This document shows positions 7,176 through 15,401 of a stretch of 64,000 bases of DNA, piece after piece. The DNA is from an uncultured Sphaerochaeta sp. (GTDB taxonomy: Bacteria; Spirochaetota; Spirochaetia; Sphaerochaetales; Sphaerochaetaceae). The stretch is taken from NCBI RefSeq assembly GCF_963677075.1, contig NZ_OY781873.1, positions 2,691,715-2,755,714 of the forward strand. The letters run 5' to 3'. A program made the position numbers and the translations under genes. Under the pieces are notes generated by a model. It was not told the DNA's origin. It did not search any database and saw only the letters and a list, made by a program, of their open reading frames with translations. Position 1 is the first letter of the stretch, and each line of letters begins with the position of its first letter.

Positions 7176-7933
7176 TGCTTACCTCCTAGACGCTCTCCAT
7201 GGAACAGGTACTGCTGAGCAAGTGCAGCGTACGGTGCAAAGAATGTTTCATCTTTTGTGGGATAATGACGCTTCATCACCTTCAGCATCCAGGTATCGAG
7301 AGGGAATGCTTCCATATGATGATACCCAAACAGCAAAATACAAGAGGCAACCTTTTCTCCTACTCCCCTGATGCTCTTGAGCAACTCTTTTGCAGACAGG
7401 TAGTCCAGGGATTCGATTGATTCAAGCAGATCAGCATGGGAGATGGCGCTGATAAGGTAGGGAGCCCTGAACCCCATGCCTAGTGCCCTAAACGCTGACT
7501 CACTCACCTCCTCAAGCTGCTCTGGCCGGGGAAAGGCAAATACACCGGGGGAAACCTCAGTCCCATAGGTTCTCGAAAGGGTTCGATACATGCCACGAAT
7601 CCGCTTGATATTGTTGTTCTGACTGAGAAGAAAACTGACCAACACTTCCCATGGATCTTGGTTGAGTATGTGAATACTCCGATACCGACTGATGAGCGTA
7701 GAGAGATGGGGGTCAAGAGCGCTGAGTTCACGCTCAGCCTCATCATACCCCCACTCCATATCGAAGTAATGAGAGAAGAGGGCATCCTCTGCCACCAATG
7801 TGGGGAAGTCAGCTTCCTCAAACATGATATGACGCCCTCCCAGCACCGCTTCATAGGTTGAGCCTTCCTTGGTCCAAGCAAATGTTTGCCCACAAAACAA
7901 CGTAGCCTCGAGATTGATCAGGGTATCATTCAT
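7172..7933 (-). CDS. OGG1-type 8-oxoguanine DNA glycosylase/lyase
   Basis: Base-excision repair enzyme that removes 8-oxoguanine and nicks the abasic site. 253 residues from ATG 7933: N-terminal TBP-like domain with LFCGQTFAWT, SQNNNI at 104-109 (the OGG1 substrate-pinning region), then helix-hairpin-helix-GPD: GVGEKVASCILLF with catalytic Lys194 and PLDTWM with catalytic Asp213. Start uncertain: ATG 7933 matches the family N-terminus but lacks a clear ribosome-binding site; ATG 8008 would add 25 residues; longer extensions run into the divergent gene. Its stop overlaps the GTG of the GluTR-cyclase fusion, so the two are co-expressed. Confidence 0.85.
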   Translation of the reverse strand: MNDTLINLEATLFCGQTFAWTKEGSTYEAVLGGRHIMFEEADFPTLVAEDALFSHYFDMEWGYDEAERELSALDPHLSTLISRYRSIHILNQDPWEVLVSFLLSQNNNIKRIRGMYRTLSRTYGTEVSPGVFAFPRPEQLEEVSESAFRALGMGFRAPYLISAISHADLLESIESLDYLSAKELLKSIRGVGEKVASCILLFGYHHMEAFPLDTWMLKVMKRHYPTKDETFFAPYAALAQQYLFHGERLGGKQ

Positions 7934-8047
7934 AGCCGAAACAATAGCAAAGCTCTTCGGTTCTTTCAAGCAAAGCAGGACCACACCTATTAGCCATTTT
8001 TTCGCCATTGTGCTATACTGCCTTCCATGAATCAAGGAAAGACGGGA

Positions 8048-8695
8048 ATGCGAACAAGTGTACGTGACAATATCTTGAGCTCTCGCTATCGATTCATGGT
8101 TCATGAGAAAAAAAACCTCTTGTCGTATCTTGACCTGGGACAGATCAAGACTGTTGCGCAGGTTCTCTCTACGCTTGAGGATGATTCCTTCTCGCTGCAT
8201 TATCCTTTCAGCTTTGCCGATTTGCATCTGCAAGCCTATCCAGAAATTTCAGCCATCTACAATGCTCTTGATTTTGGCATGCAATGTCAGGTACTTGATC
8301 GTGCGGCGGAATATGGGAAGGAAGGAAACTGCGAGGCCTTGGTTGCCGTTGACTACCAAGCAGGTCTCACCACAATTGTAGCTTTGGGGAAAAACCAGGA
8401 AGAACTGGAACAAAGAGCTCTCTCATCTCTTGAGGATCCATTGGTGAAAGTACTGATAGATGAACCTTCAGAGAAAGAACTTTATGACCTTCTTAAGCAT
8501 GTCCATACATCTCTCCTGCAAGCAGAACCTACCAAGAGGCGATATGCCTGCTATAGGGTGGCGTGCAGCGATGAATTCTTTCTTTCTCATCTTTTTTCCA
8601 CACTAATCGATATACCATTCACCCTGACCTGGGGGCTTGAGAAAGACAGTGATGGTAGAGCCATTCCCACTTATGTCACGGACGGGAACGTTTAG
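8048..8695 (+). CDS. Hypothetical protein, 215 residues
   Basis: I do not recognise this family. Soluble, acidic, no signal peptide or membrane segment, mixed alpha/beta composition. ATG 8048 is preferred because AAGGAA lies 8 nt upstream. ATG 8027 would add 7 residues; it sits 7 nt after a TATACT hexamer (8014-8019), which would give a leaderless form. Divergent from the glycosylase gene. Its last 20 bp overlap the convergent 143-residue gene. Confidence 0.6.
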   Translation: MRTSVRDNILSSRYRFMVHEKKNLLSYLDLGQIKTVAQVLSTLEDDSFSLHYPFSFADLHLQAYPEISAIYNALDFGMQCQVLDRAAEYGKEGNCEALVAVDYQAGLTTIVALGKNQEELEQRALSSLEDPLVKVLIDEPSEKELYDLLKHVHTSLLQAEPTKRRYACYRVACSDEFFLSHLFSTLIDIPFTLTWGLEKDSDGRAIPTYVTDGNV

Positions 8696-9107
8696 TGACC
8701 GATTGTAATCCATTGAATAGGGCTGTAAATGATCCATTCTGGCTCGGTAGGGACACATTCTGGGAGCGGGTATTGATGAACATCACTGGAGCAAAATAGA
8801 CTTTTGCTTCTTCCTCGGGCGCATACTTGAGTACCTGTTTGGCGACCTCCTCGCTTAGGCGAGGACGATTGGGGTACATGTCCACTCCAACAATGATCCA
8901 CCAAAGCCTGCCATTTTGCATCTGGGCCTTAAGCTGTGGATATCGGCCTCTGTTGCCGCTACGGAAGACAACCGCATAACCCATCTCATGAAGAGCCTCT
9001 TCAACATAGGCGACACCCATAGAGTACAGCGCGTCATCGCTCAGCAGCTTGTAGGAAGCGGCTGTCCTTGCTGCCTCGATCTGTGGTAATCTGAACAACG
9101 CTCTCAT
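8676..9107 (-). CDS. Hypothetical protein, 143 residues
   Basis: Unrecognised. Basic, soluble, with LWWIIVGVDMYPN in the middle and a low-complexity S/N/Q stretch near the C-terminus (NVSLPSQNGSF). No signal peptide. ATG 9107 has no Shine-Dalgarno, but an extended -10 (TGATATAAT on the minus strand) ends 5 nt before it, so translation may be leaderless. The 3' end overlaps the convergent 215-residue gene by 20 bp. Confidence 0.6.
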   Translation of the reverse strand: MRALFRLPQIEAARTAASYKLLSDDALYSMGVAYVEEALHEMGYAVVFRSGNRGRYPQLKAQMQNGRLWWIIVGVDMYPNRPRLSEEVAKQVLKYAPEEEAKVYFAPVMFINTRSQNVSLPSQNGSFTALFNGLQSVTKRSRP

Positions 9108-9112
9108 ACGTA

Positions 9113-9121
9113 ATTATATCA
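9113..9121 (-). promoter_or_regulatory. Extended -10 promoter element abutting the 143-residue gene
   Basis: On the minus strand TATAAT (9118-9113) is preceded by TGA, giving a consensus extended -10. The start codon begins 5 nt later. I see no matching -35; extended -10 promoters can work without one. Confidence 0.5.
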
Positions 9122-9137
9122 CAATCGATAGGTTTTC

Positions 9138-10067
9138 CTAGTCTTCTTCGAACAACCAGGTAGATAAATACCGTTCTCCAGAATCAGGAAGCAGGACAAC
9201 GATGGTCTTACCCTTCCAAGCAGGATCTGCAGCGTACTGGAGCGCGACATGCATTGCCGCCCCACTGGAAATACCAACCAACAGTCCCTCCTGCTTTGCA
9301 AGAGATCGTGCAGTCTTTCCTGCCTTTGCATCCTCAACGGTCACTATCTCATCGATTACTGAACGATCGAGATTGCCGGGGACAAACCCAGCTCCGATTC
9401 CCTGGATCTTGTGAGGACCACCATATCCTTCACTCAGCACTGGGCTGGTTGAAGGTTCTACAGCAACTATCTTTACTTGGGGATTTTGTTCCTTGAGATA
9501 CTTGCCTACTCCACTGATGGTTCCACCGGTACCGACTCCTGCAACAAACAGGTCGACATTATGTGCGGTGTCCTCCCATATCTCCACACCAGTTGTACGA
9601 TAGTGGACAGCTGGATTATCGGGATTATCAAACTGACTGGGAATGAATGCATGAGGAATCTGCTTGGCAAGCTCCTCAGCCTTTGCAATTGATCCTTTCA
9701 TGCCTAAGGCCCCTTCGGTCAGGACCAATTCAGCCCCCAAAGCAGAGAGAAGCTTCCTTCTTTCAATACTCATCGTCTCAGGCATAGTGATAATCAAGCG
9801 ATAGCCCTTTACCGCTGCAACGTAGGCCAATCCAACCCCGGTGTTCCCACTGGTAGGCTCGATGATGACCGAATCAGCTGAAAGCAGGCCACGTTGCTCG
9901 GCACCCTCAATCATGGACAATGCCACTCTATCCTTCACACTGGAGAGAGGGTTGAAGCTCTCAAGTTTGGCAAGCACAGTCGCATCACCATCATGAAGTC
10001 GATGAATCTTAACCAAGGGTGTTCTGCCAATCTTCTCTGTGATGTCCTGGTAAATATGTCCACTCAT
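9138..10067 (-). CDS. cysK: Cysteine synthase A (O-acetylserine sulfhydrylase)
   Basis: PLP enzyme making L-cysteine from O-acetylserine and sulfide. 309 residues, normal length. PLP lysine Lys45 in SSVKDR, substrate-binding TSGNTG near 72-77, phosphate-cradle GTGGTISG near 174-181, and [10 protein letters not shown] at the C-terminus. ATG 10067 has GGAGG 8 nt upstream. It lies 90 bp downstream of two Rrf2 regulators on the same strand. The gap carries an AT-rich promoter and two AATACTA repeats 20 bp apart, a likely operator. This fits CymR/IscR-style control of sulfur supply. Confidence 0.95.
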   Translation of the reverse strand: MSGHIYQDITEKIGRTPLVKIHRLHDGDATVLAKLESFNPLSSVKDRVALSMIEGAEQRGLLSADSVIIEPTSGNTGVGLAYVAAVKGYRLIITMPETMSIERRKLLSALGAELVLTEGALGMKGSIAKAEELAKQIPHAFIPSQFDNPDNPAVHYRTTGVEIWEDTAHNVDLFVAGVGTGGTISGVGKYLKEQNPQVKIVAVEPSTSPVLSEGYGGPHKIQGIGAGFVPGNLDRSVIDEIVTVEDAKAGKTARSLAKQEGLLVGISSGAAMHVALQYAADPAWKGKTIVVLLPDSGERYLSTWLFEED

Positions 10068-10099
10068 CGGGTAGCCTCCATTGCTGTATCTTTATATCC

Positions 10100-10126
10100 T
10101 AGTATTGTTATAGTCTTTATAGTATT
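10100..10126 (-). promoter_or_regulatory. Direct repeats in the cysK promoter (candidate Rrf2 operator)
   Basis: On the coding strand AATACTA occurs at 10126-10120 and again at 10106-10100, exactly 20 bp apart (two helical turns). A TATAAA -10 candidate lies just downstream at 10096-10091. The genes immediately upstream encode Rrf2 proteins, which makes an Rrf2 operator the simplest reading. Confidence 0.45.
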
Positions 10127-10157
10127 TAAAACACAGGCTCCTGTCAAGGCCATACCC

Positions 10158-10574
10158 TCAGATCATGTAGGTAAACCACTCCGCCCTGGTCACCTCAGCT
10201 AAAGTGACGTTTTCAAACACCTTGCGTACTTCCTGGTCCAATTTTTGGTAGAAGTGTAATCGGATCACCCGCTCAATGGCTGATTCCTGTCCTTGTGATG
10301 TCTCCTCAAAGGTAATATTGCCTTCCAGGAGATCGAGCACATCATAGATGAAAATCTTCTCCGGGTTGTCCTTGAGCTGGTATCCCCCACCAGCTCCCTT
10401 GATGGAGATTAAGAATCCACCACGGGTAAGAAGTAGTGCAACTTGCTGCAAGTATTTCTCACTGAGCTCCTGTCGGTGTGCAACATGTGAGAGTGCCACT
10501 GGACCCTCATTCTGGTGCTCAGCCAGATCTACAAGCAATCTCAGGCCGTAACGACCGCGTGTGGAAATCTTCAT
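10158..10574 (-). CDS. Rrf2-family regulator without cysteines (CymR-like)
   Basis: Winged-helix regulator, 138 residues, starting MKISTRGRYGLRLLVDLA, the Rrf2 signature. Recognition region LSEKYLQQVALLLTRGGF followed by the wing GAGGGYQL. It has no Cys, so it cannot bind an Fe-S cluster by the IscR mode; CymR, which acts through CysK, is the better comparison. ATGA overlap with the upstream Rrf2 gene, and cysK follows. Regulation of cysteine metabolism is inferred from position. Confidence 0.85.
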   Translation of the reverse strand: MKISTRGRYGLRLLVDLAEHQNEGPVALSHVAHRQELSEKYLQQVALLLTRGGFLISIKGAGGGYQLKDNPEKIFIYDVLDLLEGNITFEETSQGQESAIERVIRLHFYQKLDQEVRKVFENVTLAEVTRAEWFTYMI

Positions 10575-10978
10575 ATTCCTCCCCCCACCTCATGTTCAAC
10601 CAAGTGTGAGGCTAGGTCCTCAATCAAAACCTGCTTTGCATAGGTAACCACTGCATTCTGCAACAACGCCCAGATCTGGTGCGTCTTGCAGGCTTCTGTT
10701 CGACTGCAATCCTTACAAGGAACCGGATGAAAGTCACCTTCACTTGCATTCAGCACATCATGACAAGTAATTCCATTATGAGCAATACGATATCCTCCCT
10801 GCACCCCACGCTCAGCAACCACAAGCTTTGCACGTCTGAGAGGAATCATCAATTGCTCCAGATACCCACTGCTGATACCTGTCGCTTCACTGATTGAGCG
10901 TATACTGCAATTCTCCTTGCAGGTGGCCAGATAGACCATGGTCTGCAACGAGTACCTACCTTTTGTCGATAATTTCAT
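10571..10978 (-). CDS. Rrf2-family regulator with IscR-like Fe-S cysteines
   Basis: 135 residues, MKLSTKGRYSLQTMVYLA start, recognition helix region ISSGYLEQLMIPLRRAKL and wing GVQGGYRI. The segment PCKDCSRTEACKTHQIW, around residues 88-104, matches the IscR cluster-binding region, so iron-sulfur sensing is likely. Further Cys occur near the N-terminus (ATCKENC). It has no Shine-Dalgarno; a TTGACG-N17-TACCTT promoter ends 6 nt before ATG 10978, suggesting a leaderless mRNA. Co-translated with the second Rrf2 gene; probably autoregulated and controls cysK. Confidence 0.87.
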   Translation of the reverse strand: MKLSTKGRYSLQTMVYLATCKENCSIRSISEATGISSGYLEQLMIPLRRAKLVVAERGVQGGYRIAHNGITCHDVLNASEGDFHPVPCKDCSRTEACKTHQIWALLQNAVVTYAKQVLIEDLASHLVEHEVGGGI

Positions 10979-10984
10979 ATCTAG

Positions 10985-11013
10985 AAGGTATCAGTAGGCA
11001 ATCACAACGTCAA
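10985..11013 (-). promoter_or_regulatory. Promoter of the Rrf2-Rrf2 pair, leaderless geometry
   Basis: Minus strand: TTGACG (11013-11008), 17-bp spacer, TACCTT (10990-10985), then 6 nt and ATG. The distance places +1 at the A of ATG. Confidence 0.6.
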
Positions 11014-11034
11014 GCGTTGGAGAGAGGACATTAA

Positions 11035-11110
11035 TTGTATACAAACAGTTCACCAATCACCCTACATATGGTACAATAGCACTCATAATCATTAGATAGA
11101 TGGTATACAA
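11035..11110. promoter_or_regulatory. Paired GTATACAA palindromes flanking the abrB-type gene promoter
   Basis: TTGTATACAA (11035-11044) is a perfect 10-bp palindrome. TGGTATACAA (11101-11110) matches it in 9 of 10 positions, 66 bp downstream. They bracket the -35/-10 at 11049-11077. Candidate operator pair for an unidentified regulator. Confidence 0.45.
11049..11077 (+). promoter_or_regulatory. Promoter of the AbrB-type membrane protein gene
   Basis: TTCACC (11049-11054), 17-bp spacer, TACAAT (11072-11077); about 65 nt of leader before ATG 11147. Confidence 0.55.
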
Positions 11111-11146
11111 CAATTCTCTGCTGGAGCAATGCATCAAGGATTTCCT

Positions 11147-12190
11147 ATGAATTTACTTCCATTACTCATATTGCATGGTGTCGGGGCTACAGGGGCACTG
11201 GTTTTACGGCGGTTGCGAATACCTGCAGGGACCTTGATTGGAGCCCTTGTTGCGGTGATGATCCTCAACAGTTTTCAGTCCACTCCCACTACATATCCTG
11301 AAGATCTTCGTGTATTTGTCCAGATCTTCAGTGGTTTGGTGATCGGGACCCGTTTCACCCGTGGTGATATCAAAACGCTGAAAACCATGGTATTCCCGAT
11401 CATCATCCTGGTGGTGGTACTACTCTCGACCAACCTCCTCTTTGCCTTCATCATGGAACATTTCACCAGCTTGAGTTTTATGACAAGTTTCTTTGCGTGT
11501 GCTCCTGGAGGAGTATCGGATTTGGCTCTGGTAGCTACTGATTTCGGGGCAGTAATGGAACATGTTGCACTTTTGCAGCTCTTCCGCTTGGTCTCCGTGA
11601 TCATAGTATTCCCCCCAATGATCAGGGCAATGCTCAAGATCGATGACCGCTCTTCCCCAGCACAAGCGTCAACACGAGTTGGCTCATCCAGGTCGGTCTC
11701 TCCTACTTGGTTCCTTGCCACTATCGCTTGTGCATTGACCGGTGGGTTGCTTTTCAATGCTGCAGCAATCCCTGCAGGAGCAATCCTTGGTTCCATCGTA
11801 GGGGTTGCACTGCTTAACCTTGTCAGCGACAAGGCAACCTATCCAAGAATACTGAAAATGTTGGTGCAAATAGCGGCAGGATCCTATATAGGCAGCAGAA
11901 TCACTGTGCAGACCCTTTTTGAGATCAAGGTGTTGTTGCTCCCTGCACTCATCCTGACCATTGAACTCTTTTTCATGGCATTTGTCACAGCGGCAATCCT
12001 GCACAAGGTCTGTTCACTGGACTGGGCAACCAGTCTCTTCTCATCCACCCCTGGAGGAATCCAAGAGATGGGGTTGATCAGTGACGAATTGGGACTGGAA
12101 ACCCCCAAAATCGTCCTGATGCATACATTTCGCATCCTGGCGGTCCTGGGGGTACTTCCCTTGATAGCCGGTCTTTTTGGTGGTATCTAA
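11147..12190 (+). CDS. AbrB-family (AbrB_duplication) integral membrane protein
   Basis: Inner-membrane protein of 347 residues with about ten hydrophobic segments. The two halves are homologous: APGGVSDLALV near residue 119 and TPGGIQEMGLI near 305 are the same motif repeated, as expected for this duplicated family. It is unrelated to the AbrB DNA-binding protein; family members are sometimes annotated as ammonia monooxygenase or putative transporters without proof. ATG 11147 is chosen because AAGGA lies 6 nt upstream; ATG 11129 is too close to its GGAG. Divergent from the Rrf2 genes, so sulfur- or iron-related control is possible. Its stop overlaps the convergent DUF1846 gene by 4 bp. Confidence 0.85.
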   Translation: MNLLPLLILHGVGATGALVLRRLRIPAGTLIGALVAVMILNSFQSTPTTYPEDLRVFVQIFSGLVIGTRFTRGDIKTLKTMVFPIIILVVVLLSTNLLFAFIMEHFTSLSFMTSFFACAPGGVSDLALVATDFGAVMEHVALLQLFRLVSVIIVFPPMIRAMLKIDDRSSPAQASTRVGSSRSVSPTWFLATIACALTGGLLFNAAAIPAGAILGSIVGVALLNLVSDKATYPRILKMLVQIAAGSYIGSRITVQTLFEIKVLLLPALILTIELFFMAFVTAAILHKVCSLDWATSLFSSTPGGIQEMGLISDELGLETPKIVLMHTFRILAVLGVLPLIAGLFGGI

Positions 12191-13704
12191 GCTGGGTTAT
12201 ACATGGAAGAGGTGGGGAACCTTGGTTCACTGGTAACATTGAGTACCAGTTTTCTCAACCCTGAGGAGTCTCCACTGCTGGGGATATGGGTCATATGCAC
12301 TTCACATCCATTGAGAAGTGGGAGAACCTCACTCGCTCTCTTGGCATCTTCGCTGATCGCGCAACTCATAGCCAGACAGATGAGCACCTCATCAAGATTC
12401 AGGCTTACACCCCTGCCCTTGAGCACATCACGCTTCATCGCTGTCACTGACTGTACGATTGCTGGAGGAATGAGGTCGATTTCGTGATCTATATCCGCAA
12501 GCACCTTCACTGCGTTGAGGATCAAGGCAGAGGAAGCGTGCAGGAATGGTGAATTGCACCCGGTGACGATCCGCCCATCAGGCAACTCAATTGCTGCTGC
12601 ACATACAATTCCATTTATGCCCTTATTCCGCTCAATGCCTCGCTCGAGGGCTTGCTTGGCTGCAGGGACAACACTGCGGTTTTCACTGGAAAGCTTCGCA
12701 CCATCCATGATTGACAGGCTTCGCTCGACGGTATCCTTGGTGCCGATACCCTGGACATATTCACAGGCTGCTCGATAGTAACGTCTGATAATCTCCTGTT
12801 CACCAGCTTTCCTGACAACCTCATCATTGATGATACCAAATCCACATCGATTGACTCCCATATCGGTGGGACTCTTGTAAAGACAATCCTCGCCGGTAAT
12901 CTTGCTCAAGATCCGGTTGAGAAGAGGATATGCTTCCAGATCCCTGGAATAATTGACCGTAATCTGGTTATAGGCACTTGCATGAAAGTGGTCGATCAGG
13001 TTCTTGTCCCCGATATCAGCGGTTGCACTCTCATAAGCAATATTCACCGGATGATCAATGGGCAGGTTCCAGATCGGGAACGTCTCGAACTTTGAGTATC
13101 CACTATGCCGTCCAGCCTTATAGTCGTGATACATCTGTGAGAGGCAGGTACCAAGCTTTCCGGACCCCGGACCAGGACCGGTCACGATAACGACTGGTCG
13201 GTCGGTTTCAATGTACGGGTTTGCACCATATCCTTCGTCACTGACAATCAGGTCTACATTGTTCGGGTATCCGTGTGTTGCACGATGGGTATAGACGGTA
13301 ATGCCACGTTGCTCAAGAATATTCTTGAAGTGGACTGAGCCTGGTTCCTCATCAAATCTGGTTATTACCACACGGGTGACCTTCAACCCCCACTTTGAGA
13401 AGTCGTCAATCATCTTGAATACATCCGTATCATAGGTGATACCGAAATCACTCCGCATTTTGCGTCGTTCTATATCACCACTATGGATACAGATGATGAC
13501 ATCAATCTGTTCCTTGAGTGACTGAAATACACGCATCTTCACATTCGGGTCGAAACCGGGAAGTACGCGTGAGGCGTGGTAGTCAAACAAGAGCTTGCCT
13601 CCACATTCCAGATAGAGCTTGCCATCACTCTGCTTCACTCGCTCGAGGATATAGTGACGTTGCTCCTCCAGATACTTCTCATTGTCAAATCCAATTACTC
13701 CCAC
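12187..13704 (-). CDS. DUF1846 (UPF0371) family protein
   Basis: 505-residue cytoplasmic protein of the DUF1846 family, full length. The start GVIGFDNEKYLEEQRHYI, a central GPGPGSGKLGTCLSQMYHD (P-loop-like, near residue 175) and KFETFPIWNLP are highly typical. No enzymatic role is established for the family as far as I know; the GSGKLGT loop suggests nucleotide or phosphate binding. The start is GTG 13704, with AGGGGTAAG upstream. Followed 3' by a 4-bp overlap with the convergent membrane-protein gene; the DJ-1 gene lies 5 bp upstream, so these probably share an mRNA. Confidence 0.9.
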   Translation of the reverse strand: MGVIGFDNEKYLEEQRHYILERVKQSDGKLYLECGGKLLFDYHASRVLPGFDPNVKMRVFQSLKEQIDVIICIHSGDIERRKMRSDFGITYDTDVFKMIDDFSKWGLKVTRVVITRFDEEPGSVHFKNILEQRGITVYTHRATHGYPNNVDLIVSDEGYGANPYIETDRPVVIVTGPGPGSGKLGTCLSQMYHDYKAGRHSGYSKFETFPIWNLPIDHPVNIAYESATADIGDKNLIDHFHASAYNQITVNYSRDLEAYPLLNRILSKITGEDCLYKSPTDMGVNRCGFGIINDEVVRKAGEQEIIRRYYRAACEYVQGIGTKDTVERSLSIMDGAKLSSENRSVVPAAKQALERGIERNKGINGIVCAAAIELPDGRIVTGCNSPFLHASSALILNAVKVLADIDHEIDLIPPAIVQSVTAMKRDVLKGRGVSLNLDEVLICLAMSCAISEDAKRASEVLPLLNGCEVHMTHIPSSGDSSGLRKLVLNVTSEPRFPTSSMYNPA

Positions 13705-13709
13705 GCTTC

Positions 13710-14261
13710 TTACCCCTTGTACTTCAGTTGTTCTGTTATAGCTTCTTGCGTCCGTTGGTCAAACAATACACCGATAAGCGCCAAAGAGAACGGCATGGCA
13801 GCCCCAGGTCCTTGTCCGGTAACCAATGATCCGTCCACAATAAACGACTCATTCTCTAGAACCAATCCAGGACAGTTCTCCTCTGTCCCTGGATATCCTG
13901 TCACCCGTTTTCCATCCAACAAGCCGGTCTTGCCAAGGACAACTGCTGGAGCAGCACAAATGGCGGCGACCACCCCGCTCTGGGCCGTCTCAATAACCTT
14001 CTCCAAAACCTCGAAAGATGCAGCAAGATTTTTCGACCCTTGCCCTCCCCCTGGAAGGACCACACAATCGAATGGCTTCTTCTTACAGGATGCCAGAGTG
14101 GTATCGGCATGAACTACAATGCCATGGGCACCCTTCACGGCAAGTGTATCAAGTGAAGCCACAGTGACTTTTGCCCCACTTCGCCTAAGTAGATCAATCG
14201 GCGTGATAGCCTCGACTTCCTCAAAACCTTCTGCAAGGATTACCAAAACTGAGGGAATCAT
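13710..14261 (-). CDS. DJ-1/PfpI-family protein
   Basis: 183 residues, DJ-1/ThiJ/PfpI fold. The nucleophile-elbow Cys is in AAICAAPAVVL, the acidic partner in AEGFEEVEAITP, and LPGGGQGSKNL is typical of the DJ-1 branch (YajL-like) rather than PfpI proteases. Proposed roles for this branch include glyoxalase/deglycase or chaperone functions, which are debated. ATG 14261 has GGAGG 5 nt upstream and is preferred over an in-frame GTG at 14282. It follows the DAHP synthase gene by 17 bp. Confidence 0.88.
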   Translation of the reverse strand: MIPSVLVILAEGFEEVEAITPIDLLRRSGAKVTVASLDTLAVKGAHGIVVHADTTLASCKKKPFDCVVLPGGGQGSKNLAASFEVLEKVIETAQSGVVAAICAAPAVVLGKTGLLDGKRVTGYPGTEENCPGLVLENESFIVDGSLVTGQGPGAAMPFSLALIGVLFDQRTQEAITEQLKYKG

Positions 14262-14278
14262 GATAAGACCTCCATTCT

Positions 14279-15355
14279 TCACAGCGGCTGGATAATGCCG
14301 CCTTCGCTACGAGCCTTGCGAAGTAAATCGCAAGCATGGTGCACTATTCGTTCAGTCTCATCCCAACCAATGCATGCATCAGTTACGGATACGCCATATT
14401 TCAAGGTAGATAGATCTTCAGGAATTTTTTGACACCCCTGTTCCAGGTTGCTTTCCAACATAAAGCCACGAATAGCCTTCTCACCCCAGGAAACCTGGTC
14501 AATGAGAGAACGCAATACCCTTTTCTGCCTTTCATAGTGTTTTCTGGAGTTTGCATGACTGCAATCGATGATGATTGAGGGATTCACCCCCTCCTTCTGC
14601 ATAAAGACCCTTGCATTCTCTACATCATCCTCATAGTAGTTGGGACTCTGGTCTCCACCACGAAGGATCAAGTGGCAACAATCATTACCGGTGGTCCTAA
14701 AGATGGCACTGGCACCAGAGGCATCCATACCAATGAATGATGCCGGTTGATGGGCGCTCTTGATGGCGTTGATTGCATTAAACAGGTCCCCGCTGGTACT
14801 GTTCTTGAACCCAACAGCCACACTCAAGCCACTGGCAAGGTTGCGGTGGATCTGACTCTCAGTTGTTCTAGCACCAATTGAAGACCAACTCATCAACTCG
14901 TCGATGTACTGGGGAATAATGGGGTCAAGGACCTCGCATCCTACCGGCAGTCCCATCTTCACGATGTCCAGCAGGAGGGAGCGGGCAGCCATGATACCAC
15001 CACCGATATCATAGGACCCATCCATTTTTGGATCGAGGATCAAGCCCTTCCAACCACCTACGGTCCTTGGCTTCTCAAAGTAGGTACGCATTACCACAAA
15101 CATCTCATTCTCTATTTCGCTTGCAAGCTTCTTGAGCTTTCGTGCGTATTCGAGTGCTGCCTTGGGGTCATGCAGAGAACAGGGACCGATGATTGCAAGC
15201 AATCGTTGGTCCCTTCCTTGGATGATATCGTTGACCGTCTGACGGCTTCGACGTATGGATTCTGCGGTTCTTTCATCAACCGGCAGCAGGGAGACAACCT
15301 GCTGCGGTGTAGCAAGTGGTTCAACCTGCTTAATTCTGATATCTACGTTTGCCAT
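14279..15355 (-). CDS. 3-deoxy-7-phosphoheptulonate synthase, class I (AroG/F/H type)
   Basis: First step of the shikimate pathway: phosphoenolpyruvate plus erythrose 4-phosphate to DAHP. 358 residues, the usual AroG-type length. Motifs: GPCSLHDPKAALEYA near 56, MRTYFEKPRT, GWKGLILDP, GARTTESQIHR, and DCSHANSRK (metal site). The N-terminal about 40 residues are the feedback-inhibition extension, though which aromatic acid inhibits is not readable. ATG 15355 with AAGGA upstream, preferred over 15385. Confidence 0.94.
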   Translation of the reverse strand: MANVDIRIKQVEPLATPQQVVSLLPVDERTAESIRRSRQTVNDIIQGRDQRLLAIIGPCSLHDPKAALEYARKLKKLASEIENEMFVVMRTYFEKPRTVGGWKGLILDPKMDGSYDIGGGIMAARSLLLDIVKMGLPVGCEVLDPIIPQYIDELMSWSSIGARTTESQIHRNLASGLSVAVGFKNSTSGDLFNAINAIKSAHQPASFIGMDASGASAIFRTTGNDCCHLILRGGDQSPNYYEDDVENARVFMQKEGVNPSIIIDCSHANSRKHYERQKRVLRSLIDQVSWGEKAIRGFMLESNLEQGCQKIPEDLSTLKYGVSVTDACIGWDETERIVHHACDLLRKARSEGGIIQPL

Positions 15356-15401
15356 GCTGATTATTCCTTTGAGAAGGTATACCACGTCTCAGCGATGAGG
15401 C

